A stretch of 54,163 nucleotides of DNA, taken from assembly GCF_024127895.1 (NCBI RefSeq), contig NZ_JAMYBK010000029.1, positions 1 to 54,163 of the forward strand, written 5' to 3'. Position numbers and translations under genes: made by a program. Under the pieces are notes generated by a model. The model had not been told where the DNA came from, did no database searches, and was given only the letters and a program-made list of their open reading frames with translations. This document shows, piece by piece, positions 45,846-52,874 of this stretch. The stretch's first letter is position 1. Each line of letters starts with the position of its first letter. The stretch comes from Pseudomonas guariconensis. Its GTDB lineage: Bacteria; Pseudomonadota; Gammaproteobacteria; Pseudomonadales; Pseudomonadaceae.

Positions 45846-47686
45846 TGCCAACGCACCGCCTGCGCCTGGCCTGCGGCCTGCTGCTCGCCTGCCTGAGCCT
45901 GCCCGCCCTCGCCGCGCCGCAACATGCCCTGACCCTGTACGACGAGCCGCCGAAATACCCGGCCGACTTCAAGCACTTCGCCTACGTCAACCCGGACGCC
46001 CCCAAGGGTGGCACCTTCCGCCAGTCCAGCTTCGGCGGCTTCGACAGCCTCAACCCGTTCATCAACAAGGGCGTGTCGGCCGAGAACGTCAGCATCATCT
46101 ACGACACCCTGATGCGCCAGAGCCTGGACGAGCCCTTCACCGAGTACGGCCTGGTGGCCGGCAAGATCGAGAAGGCACCGGACAACAGCTGGGTGCGCTT
46201 CTACCTGCGCCCGCAAGCACGCTTCCATGATGGCCACCCGATTCGCGCCGAGGACGTGGTGTTCACCTTCGAGACCTTGATCAAGCAAGGGGCGCCGCTG
46301 TACCGCCAGTACTACGCGGACGTTGCCGAGGTGGTCGCCGAAGACCCACTGCGCGTGCTGTTCAGGTTCAAGCACAAGAACAACCGCGAGCTGCCGCTGA
46401 TCCTCGGCCAGTTGCCGGTGCTGCCCAAGCACTGGTGGGAGAGCCGCGATTTCACCCGTGGCAACCTGGAGATCCCGCTAGGCAGCGGCCCGTACAAGAT
46501 CGCCCGGGTCAAGGCCGGCCGCTCGATCCGCTACGAGCGGGTCGAGGACTACTGGGCCAAGGACCTGCCCATCAACCGGGGCTTCTACAACTTCGACGTC
46601 ATGACCTTCGACGCCTACCGCGACAACACCGTCGCCCTGGAGGCGCTCAAGGCCGGGCAATTCGACTACTGGCTGGAGACCAGCGCGAAGAACTGGGCCA
46701 CCGCCTACAACGTGCCTGCCGTGCGCGACGGCCGGCTGATCCGCGAGGAACTGCCCAACGGCAACCCCACCGGCATGCAGGGCTTCATCTTCAACCTGCG
46801 CCGGCCGGTGTTCCAGGACGTGCGTGTGCGCGAGGCACTGAGCCTGCTGCTGGACTACGAGTGGACCAACAAGCAACTGTTCAACGGCGCCTACACCCGT
46901 ACCGGCAGCTACTTCGAGAACTCCGAGATGGCTGCCCGCGGCCTGCCCAGCGCCGAGGAGCTGAAGATCCTCGAGCCTTTGCGCGGCAAGATCCCCGAAC
47001 AGGTCTTCAACGAAGAATTCCGCAACCCGGTCAGCGACGGCAGCGGCATGATCCGCGACCAGCAGCGCAAGGCCTACCGGCTGCTGCAGGAGGCCGGCTG
47101 GAAGATCGTCGACGACAAGATGACCGACACCCAAGGCAAGCCGGTGTCCATCGAGTTCCTCCTGGCCCAGACCGAGTTCGAGCGCATCCTGTTGCCGTTC
47201 AAGCGCAACCTCGCCGACCTGGGCATCGACCTGAACATCCGCCGGGTCGACGTTTCCCAGTACATCAACCGCCTGCGCTCGCGCGACTTCGACATGATCG
47301 TCAGCGGCTTCCCGCAGTCCAACTCGCCGGGCAACGAGCAGCGCGAGTTCTGGTCCAGCGCCGCCGCCGACAATCCCGGCAGCCGCAACTTCATCGGCCT
47401 GCGCGACCCGGCCATAGACCAGTTGGTCGAGGCACTGATCAACGCCGACTCGCGCCAGAGCCTGATCGCCCACACCCGCGCCCTGGACCGCGTGCTGCTA
47501 TGGGGTTACTACGTGATCCCCAACTGGCACATCAAGACCTGGCGCGTGGCGTACTGGAACCACATCGGCCATCCCGAGGTATCGCCCAAGTACGACATCG
47601 GCATCGACACCTGGTGGATCAAGCCCGAGGTCAAGCCCGCCACGCCGGTAGCGAGCCAAGACCCGGCACAGGACGAGGCCAACTGA
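45842..47686 (+). CDS. nppA2: peptide ABC importer, substrate-binding protein 2
   Basis: A 614-residue paralogue of the preceding binding protein, with signal peptide (LACGLLLACLSLPALA) and the same landmarks (HFAYVNPDAPKGGTFRQSSFGGFDSLNPF, VRFYLRPQARFHDGHPI). The start ATG overlaps the nppA1 stop (ATGA). Two tandem binding proteins sharing one permease broaden substrate range. The C-terminal tail (KPATPVASQDPAQDEAN) is a low-complexity extension. Confidence 0.9.
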   Translation: MMPTHRLRLACGLLLACLSLPALAAPQHALTLYDEPPKYPADFKHFAYVNPDAPKGGTFRQSSFGGFDSLNPFINKGVSAENVSIIYDTLMRQSLDEPFTEYGLVAGKIEKAPDNSWVRFYLRPQARFHDGHPIRAEDVVFTFETLIKQGAPLYRQYYADVAEVVAEDPLRVLFRFKHKNNRELPLILGQLPVLPKHWWESRDFTRGNLEIPLGSGPYKIARVKAGRSIRYERVEDYWAKDLPINRGFYNFDVMTFDAYRDNTVALEALKAGQFDYWLETSAKNWATAYNVPAVRDGRLIREELPNGNPTGMQGFIFNLRRPVFQDVRVREALSLLLDYEWTNKQLFNGAYTRTGSYFENSEMAARGLPSAEELKILEPLRGKIPEQVFNEEFRNPVSDGSGMIRDQQRKAYRLLQEAGWKIVDDKMTDTQGKPVSIEFLLAQTEFERILLPFKRNLADLGIDLNIRRVDVSQYINRLRSRDFDMIVSGFPQSNSPGNEQREFWSSAAADNPGSRNFIGLRDPAIDQLVEALINADSRQSLIAHTRALDRVLLWGYYVIPNWHIKTWRVAYWNHIGHPEVSPKYDIGIDTWWIKPEVKPATPVASQDPAQDEAN

Positions 47687-47687
47687 C

Positions 47688-48761
47688 ATGCTGGCCTACA
47701 TCCTGCGGCGCCTGCTGCTGATCGTGCCGACCCTGTTCGGCATCCTGATCATCAACTTCATCATCGTCCAGGCCGCGCCCGGCGGCCCAGTGGAGCAGAT
47801 GATCGCCAAGCTCGAGGGTTTCGAGGGCGCCACCAGCCGCATCGCCGGCGGCGGCGCCGAAGTCTCGGTGGCCGGTTCCAACTACCGGGGCGCCCAGGGC
47901 CTGGACCCGGCGCTGATCGCCGAGATCGAACGCATGTACGGCTTCGACAAGTCGGCGCCGGAACGCCTGTGGATCATGATCAAGAACTACGCCCACCTGG
48001 ACTTCGGCGAGAGCTTCTTCCGCGATGCCAAGGTCATCGACCTGATCGCCGAGAAAATGCCGGTGTCCATCTCCCTCGGGCTATGGAGCACGCTGATCAT
48101 GTACCTGGTGTCGATCCCCCTGGGGATCGCCAAGGCCGTGCGCCATGGCAGCCACTTCGACGTCTGGACCAGTTCGGCGATCATCGTCGGCTATGCCATC
48201 CCTGCGTTCCTGTTCGCCATCCTGCTGATCGTGCTGTTCGCCGGCGGCAGCTACTTCGACTGGTTCCCGCTGCGCGGGCTGACCTCGAACAACTTCGACG
48301 AGCTGTCCACCACCGGCAAGATTCTCGATTACTTCTGGCACCTGGTATTGCCGATCACCGCGCTGGTGATCGGCAACTTCGCCACCATGACCCTGCTGAC
48401 CAAGAACAGCTTTCTCGACGAGATCAACAAGCAATACGTGATCACCGCCAAGGCCAAGGGCCTGAGCCGGCAACGGGTGCTGTACGGGCACGTGTTCCGC
48501 AACGCCATGCTGCTGGTCATCGCCGGCTTCCCCTCGGCGTTCATCGGCATCTTCTTCACCGGCTCGCTGCTCATCGAGGTGATCTTCTCCCTCGACGGCC
48601 TGGGCCTGATGAGCTTCGAAGCGGCGATCAACCGCGACTATCCGGTGGTCTTCGGCACCCTGTTCATCTTCACTCTGCTGGGGCTGGTGGTGAAACTGAT
48701 CGGCGACCTGACCTACACCCTGGTTGACCCGCGCATCGACTTCGCCAGCCGGGAGCACTGA
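47688..48761 (+). CDS. nppB: peptide ABC importer, permease 1 (YejB-like)
   Basis: A 357-residue inner-membrane permease of the DppB/YejB type. The N-terminus MLAYILRRLLLIVPTLFGI is the family signature; the EAA loop contacting the ATPase is TAKAKGLSRQRVLYGHVFRNAMLLV. A long periplasmic loop (about 40-130) separates helix one from the rest, as in YejB. It starts one base after the nppA2 stop. Confidence 0.92.
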   Translation: MLAYILRRLLLIVPTLFGILIINFIIVQAAPGGPVEQMIAKLEGFEGATSRIAGGGAEVSVAGSNYRGAQGLDPALIAEIERMYGFDKSAPERLWIMIKNYAHLDFGESFFRDAKVIDLIAEKMPVSISLGLWSTLIMYLVSIPLGIAKAVRHGSHFDVWTSSAIIVGYAIPAFLFAILLIVLFAGGSYFDWFPLRGLTSNNFDELSTTGKILDYFWHLVLPITALVIGNFATMTLLTKNSFLDEINKQYVITAKAKGLSRQRVLYGHVFRNAMLLVIAGFPSAFIGIFFTGSLLIEVIFSLDGLGLMSFEAAINRDYPVVFGTLFIFTLLGLVVKLIGDLTYTLVDPRIDFASREH

Positions 48762-48762
48762 C

Positions 48763-49782
48763 ATGGCCCTGTCCCCTCTCAATCGCCGGCGCTTCGAGCG
48801 CTTCAAGGCCAACCGCCGCGGCTGGTGGTCGCTGTGGATCTTCATCGTGCTGTTCGGCCTGAGCCTGGGCGCCGAGCTGATCGCCAACGACAAGCCGATC
48901 GCCGTGCGCTACGACGGCCAATGGTACTTCCCGGCGTTCAAGCGCTACCCAGAAACCACCTTCGGCGGCGAGTTCCCGTTGGAGGCCAACTACAAGAGCC
49001 CGTACATCCGCGAGCTGCTGGCGCAGAAAGACAGCTGGGTGCTATGGGCACCGATCCCGTTCAGCTACCAGAGCATCAACTACGACCTCAAGGTCCCGGC
49101 CCCGGCGCCGCCCTCGGCGGACAACTGGCTGGGCACCGACGACCAGGGCCGCGACGTGCTCGCACGGGTGATCTACGGGTTTCGCGTGTCGGTGCTGTTC
49201 GCCCTGACGCTGACCGTGCTCAGCTCCATCGTCGGCGTCATCGCCGGTGCCCTGCAGGGGTTCTACGGCGGCTGGGTGGACCTGGCCGGCCAGCGCTTCC
49301 TGGAAATCTGGTCGGGCCTGCCGGTGCTGTACCTGCTGATCATCCTGGCCAGTTTCGTGCAGCCGAACTTCTGGTGGCTGCTGGGGATCATGCTGCTGTT
49401 CTCCTGGATGAGCCTGGTGGACGTGGTGCGCGCCGAGTTCCTGCGGGGCCGCAACCTGGAGTACGTGCGTGCCGCCCGGGCCCTGGGCATGCGCAACGGA
49501 GCGATCATGTACCGGCACATCCTGCCCAACGCCATGATCTCGACCATGACCTTCATGCCCTTCATCCTCACCGGTGCCATCGGCACCCTCACCGCCCTGG
49601 ACTTCCTCGGCTTCGGCCTGCCCCCGGGCGCACCGTCGCTGGGCGAGCTGGTGGCCCAGGGCAAGTCCAACCTGCAGGCCCCCTGGCTGGGCATCAGCGC
49701 CTTCGCCGTGCTGGCGATCATGCTGAGCCTGCTGGTGTTCATCGGCGAATCCGCCCGCGATGCCTTCGACCCGAGGAAATGA
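48763..49782 (+). CDS. nppC: peptide ABC importer, permease 2 (YejE-like)
   Basis: A 339-residue permease of the DppC/YejE type. The N-terminal SPLNRRRFERFKANRRGWWSLWIF, the WLGTDDQGRDVLARVIYGFRVS segment and EAA loop EYVRAARALGMRNGAIMYRHILPNAM are typical. The ATG at 48763 follows the nppB stop by one base. It pairs with NppB to form the channel. Confidence 0.92.
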   Translation: MALSPLNRRRFERFKANRRGWWSLWIFIVLFGLSLGAELIANDKPIAVRYDGQWYFPAFKRYPETTFGGEFPLEANYKSPYIRELLAQKDSWVLWAPIPFSYQSINYDLKVPAPAPPSADNWLGTDDQGRDVLARVIYGFRVSVLFALTLTVLSSIVGVIAGALQGFYGGWVDLAGQRFLEIWSGLPVLYLLIILASFVQPNFWWLLGIMLLFSWMSLVDVVRAEFLRGRNLEYVRAARALGMRNGAIMYRHILPNAMISTMTFMPFILTGAIGTLTALDFLGFGLPPGAPSLGELVAQGKSNLQAPWLGISAFAVLAIMLSLLVFIGESARDAFDPRK

Positions 49783-49783
49783 C

Positions 49784-51394
49784 ATGAGCGAACAGAACCT
49801 GATCGAAGTCCGTGATCTGGCGGTGGAGTTCGTCACCGGCGAGCAGGTCAATCGCGTGGTCGACGGCATCAGCTTCGACATCCGCCAAGGCGAGACCCTG
49901 GCCCTGGTCGGCGAGAGCGGCTCGGGCAAGTCGGTCACCGCCCACTCGATCCTGCGCCTGCTGCCCTACCCCCTGGCGCGCCACCCCAGCGGCAGCATCC
50001 GCTACGCCGGCAAGGACCTGCTGCAACTGGGCGAGAAGCCCATGCAGCATATCCGCGGCAACCGTATCGCGATGATCTTCCAGGAGCCGATGACCTCGCT
50101 GAACCCGCTGCACAGCATCGAGAAGCAGATCAACGAGATCCTCCTGCTGCACAAGGGCCTGACGGGCAAGGAAGCCACCGCACGCACCCTGGAACTGCTC
50201 GAGATGGTCGGTATCCCCGAGCCGCGCAAGCGCCTCAAGGCCCTGCCCCACGAACTGTCCGGCGGCCAGCGCCAGCGGGTGATGATCGCCATGGCGCTGG
50301 CCAACGAGCCAGAACTGCTGATCGCCGACGAGCCCACCACGGCGCTGGACGTCACCGTGCAGCTGAAGATCCTCGACCTGCTCAAGGAACTGCAGGCACG
50401 CCTGGGCATGGCCCTGCTGCTGATCAGCCACGACCTCAACCTGGTACGGCGCATCGCCCACCGGGTGTGCGTGATGCAGAGCGGCAAGATCGTCGAGCAG
50501 GCCGATTGCGCCACCCTGTTCGGCGCGCCCCAGCACCCCTACACGCAGATGCTGATCAACGCCGAACCCAGCGGCGGCCCCGCGGACAACCCGGTCGGCG
50601 CACCGCTGCTGGAAGTCTCTGACCTGCGGGTGTGGTTCCCGATCAAGAAAGGCCTGCTGCGGCGCACCGTCGACCATGTGAAGGCCGTGGACGGCATCGA
50701 CTTCAGCCTGCCCCAGGGCCAGACCCTGGGCATCGTCGGCGAAAGTGGTTCGGGCAAGTCCACCCTCGGCCTGGCCATCCTGCGGCTGATTTCCAGCCAG
50801 GGCGGCATCCGCTTCCACGGCCAGGCGCTGGAAGGGCTGAACCAGAAGCAAGTGCGGCCGCTACGCCGTGAAATGCAGGTGGTGTTCCAGGACCCGTTCG
50901 GCAGCCTCAGCCCGCGCATGTGCGTGGCCGACATCGTCGGCGAGGGCCTGCGCATCCACCGCATCGGCACACCGGCGGAGCAGGAGGCAGCGATCATCGC
51001 GGCGCTCGAGGAAGTGGGGCTCGACCCGCGCACCCGCCATCGTTACCCCCATGAGTTTTCCGGCGGCCAGCGCCAGCGCATCGCCATTGCCCGCGCCCTG
51101 GTGCTCAAGCCGGCGCTGATCCTCCTCGACGAACCCACCTCGGCGCTGGATCGCACGGTACAGCGGCAGGTGGTGGAGCTGCTGCGCAACCTGCAACGCA
51201 AGTACAACCTCACGTACCTGTTCATCAGCCATGACCTGGCGGTGGTCAAGGCGCTGAGTCACCAGTTGATGGTGATCAAGCATGGGCATGTGGTGGAACA
51301 GGGGGATGCGCAGGCGATCTTTCATGCGCCCCAGCATCCGTATACCCGGCAGTTGCTGGAAGCGGCGTTCTTGGAGCCGGAGTCGATTGCTTAA
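49784..51394 (+). CDS. nppD: peptide ABC importer, tandem ATPase (YejF-like)
   Basis: A 536-residue protein with two ABC domains. The first has Walker A ALVGESGSGKSVTAHS, signature LSGGQRQRV and Walker B ELLIADEPTTALD; the second has GIVGESGSGKSTLGLA, FSGGQRQRI and LILLDEPTSALD. Each is followed by an H-loop ISHDL. Fusion of the two ATPases is the YejF arrangement. It powers the importer from the cytoplasm. ATG at 49784 overlaps nothing and follows the nppC stop by one base. Confidence 0.93.
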   Translation: MSEQNLIEVRDLAVEFVTGEQVNRVVDGISFDIRQGETLALVGESGSGKSVTAHSILRLLPYPLARHPSGSIRYAGKDLLQLGEKPMQHIRGNRIAMIFQEPMTSLNPLHSIEKQINEILLLHKGLTGKEATARTLELLEMVGIPEPRKRLKALPHELSGGQRQRVMIAMALANEPELLIADEPTTALDVTVQLKILDLLKELQARLGMALLLISHDLNLVRRIAHRVCVMQSGKIVEQADCATLFGAPQHPYTQMLINAEPSGGPADNPVGAPLLEVSDLRVWFPIKKGLLRRTVDHVKAVDGIDFSLPQGQTLGIVGESGSGKSTLGLAILRLISSQGGIRFHGQALEGLNQKQVRPLRREMQVVFQDPFGSLSPRMCVADIVGEGLRIHRIGTPAEQEAAIIAALEEVGLDPRTRHRYPHEFSGGQRQRIAIARALVLKPALILLDEPTSALDRTVQRQVVELLRNLQRKYNLTYLFISHDLAVVKALSHQLMVIKHGHVVEQGDAQAIFHAPQHPYTRQLLEAAFLEPESIA

Positions 51395-51632
51395 GGGTGG
51401 GGATTTGGAAACCAGTGAGGGTGTGTTTGGGATTGACGTTTTATAGGGTAACGGCCGAGCGCTGCTTGATAGTTAGGGCTTGCCGAAGGACCGGTGTGAA
51501 ACAGTAAAAAATCAGATTTAACACCTTCCCTGTAGTCCATTTCCCAAACATACTCCTGCCGCCTTTTTTCCGTTGCGGTCGCCCTGGCAGCGCTCTAGTC
51601 TCGGCGAGTCGTTGCACATCAACGATACAGCT
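51395..51632. other. intergenic region after the npp operon
   Basis: No convincing gene is seen. A minus-strand frame at 51441-51695 has no ribosome site and unusual composition. The lower GC content compared with the operon marks the start of an accessory stretch. Confidence 0.4.
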
Positions 51633-51661
51633 TTGACAGGCTGTGACGGAAATCGTATACG
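51633..51661 (+). promoter_or_regulatory. sigma70 promoter for the DUF3077 unit
   Basis: TTGACA (51633-51638), a 17-nt spacer and TATACG (51656-51661). Transcription would start near 51668 and give a leader of about 140 nt before the micro-ORF. Confidence 0.55.
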
Positions 51662-51674
51662 GCTCGCCCTTTAT

Positions 51675-51754
51675 GGCGGCTGTACGTGCGGGCACGCTTG
51701 CGTGCGCCGGAATTTTACGATTTTCGCCGGTCTGTCAACCCACGTACAGCTGCC
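51675..51754 (+). ncRNA. candidate structured leader RNA
   Basis: Arms GGCGGCTGTACGTG (51675-51688) and CACGTACAGCTGCC (51741-51754) pair at 13 of 14 positions and enclose a second hairpin GCACGC-TT-GCGTGC (51692-51705). The structure begins just after the predicted transcription start and ends about 40 nt before a ribosome site. It could be a regulatory 5' leader or a separate small RNA; no named class is recognised. Confidence 0.4.
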
Positions 51755-51806
51755 ACCCTTCTGTTTGACAGCAGGCAGGTGGCCGCGTCATAGAGGAAAA
51801 ATCGTG

Positions 51807-51905
51807 ATGTTGAAGATCGTCCCCGACCCACCCCGCCCCCACTCTCTCGAAAACATGATCATCCCAGCGATGGAGGATGAGCACCGGCCATTTCAGGGAG
51901 ATTGA
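51807..51905 (+). CDS. micro-ORF, possible DUF6124-like remnant
   Basis: A 32-residue ORF (MLKIVPDPPRPHSLENMIIP...) with AGAGGAAAAA upstream. The opening KIVPDPP is reminiscent of the start of DUF6124 proteins, which are often upstream partners of DUF3077 genes in Pseudomonas, but the rest is missing, so it may be a truncated copy or leader peptide. It ends three bases before the DUF3077 ATG. Confidence 0.45.
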   Translation: MLKIVPDPPRPHSLENMIIPAMEDEHRPFQGD

Positions 51906-51908
51906 GCG

Positions 51909-52178
51909 ATGACCACAGATGACACCAGGGCCAAAACGACTGTCGGCAAGACAAAGTTCTATCAGGGCAAAGGCCTGACAGACCCGCTGTTTTGCATCGA
52001 ACCCGGTATCCCTTGCCGATATGCCCGCGAGCAGGCTTCGGAGTTGATGGGGTACGTGCGCGATATGACCATCACGGGGGTAATGGAAGACAAGCCCCAG
52101 CTGATTTGGGCGTCGTATTACCTGGCAGCGCTGGCCAAGGCGCTGATGGACGATGCGGAGCTGGGAATGATGCGCTGA
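51909..52178 (+). CDS. DUF3077 family protein
   Basis: An 89-residue soluble protein. The pattern KGLTDPLFCIEPGIPCRYAREQASELMGYV followed by WASYYLAALAKALMDDAELG is the DUF3077 signature. These proteins are common, multi-copy and of unknown function in Pseudomonas. AGGGAGA precedes the ATG. Close spacing to the micro-ORF and a shared structured leader suggest one transcript. Confidence 0.75.
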   Translation: MTTDDTRAKTTVGKTKFYQGKGLTDPLFCIEPGIPCRYAREQASELMGYVRDMTITGVMEDKPQLIWASYYLAALAKALMDDAELGMMR

Positions 52179-52532
52179 ATTCGAAGGTGCCTGGGCCGGC
52201 GCCATCGATGGCAAGCTGGCCCACAGGTACTGCGCATTAGGTCGCGCTGGCTTACCCGCACAGCAGACACCATCACCGCACTGAGCAAGTGTGCACGTTC
52301 ATGCGTGCACACCGCCCCGCCTTTGAAAAATCCAGACATTAAAAACAGAGAAGTTTCCTACGCACTCTTGGGAAGTTAATGGCACGTCCATTGGGACTTC
52401 GCCGCCTAGTATTCGAGCCTTCAGCCATGCCAACCCTGAGATTGGCTTGGACATTTCGACCGGCACGCCTCCGCAATAGGGAACCTCTGCGGAGCACGCT
52501 CGGTACCTCGAAACGGCGGACAAGGACTTCGC
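52179..52532. other. intergenic region upstream of VgrG-like fragment
   Basis: This 354-bp gap contains a strong palindrome at 52289-52312 and a plus-strand open frame (about 52327-52482, ending PEIGLDISTGTPPQ) with no start codon. It has lower GC than the surrounding core genes. No complete gene is supported. Confidence 0.4.
52289..52312. repeat. palindromic hairpin
   Basis: GTGTGCACG, loop TTCATG, CGTGCACAC: a perfect 9-bp stem about 110 bp after the DUF3077 stop. It may terminate that transcript or serve as a protein-binding dyad. Confidence 0.45.
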
Positions 52533-52874
52533 ATGCCCAGCCAACCCGACCTGCATTACAGCTGCCAGCCACTCATTGGCTCGGCCGCCTTCGAAGTGCT
52601 GCCCTTCCCCCTCGACGAGGGCCTGAGCGCCCCGTTCCAACTCAGCCTTGAGCGGATTAGCGAAGAAGACGGCTTCGTCTTCGGCCAACTGCTCGAACAG
52701 CCCGTGCTGTTCATGCTCTGGCGCCCCAACCCAAGGCTGCGGCACATCCTGCTGCCGATCACTGTCGGGCGCCACTTCTACCTCAAGCCGTTGTTCGCCA
52801 CTTGGGTCACGTCGCAGGGCCAGCAACTGGCCGCTCATCAACGCGCACTCGAGGACACACCTTCGCATGTCTGA
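52533..52874 (+). pseudogene. truncated VgrG-like ORF (T6SS tip protein remnant)
   Basis: A 113-residue ORF. Residues about 5-60 (FEVLPFPLDEGLSAPFQLSLERISEEDGFVFGQLLEQPVLF) follow the N-terminal pattern of VgrG, whose usual length exceeds 600 residues; the rest (ITVGRHFYLKPLFATWVTSQGQQ) does not continue the gp27-like domain. AAGGAC precedes the ATG, so it may still be translated. Its last eight bases overlap the next ORF. It is either a decayed vgrG or a small VgrG-derived adaptor for the following protein; I cannot tell which. Confidence 0.5.

Noticed and set aside
43842..45851. 669-codon frame antisense to nppA1
   Set aside because: Reverse shadow of a clear binding-protein gene.
51441..51695. 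84-codon minus-strand ORF after the npp operon
   Set aside because: No ribosome site, no domain, and it runs through the predicted promoter and leader of the DUF3077 unit.
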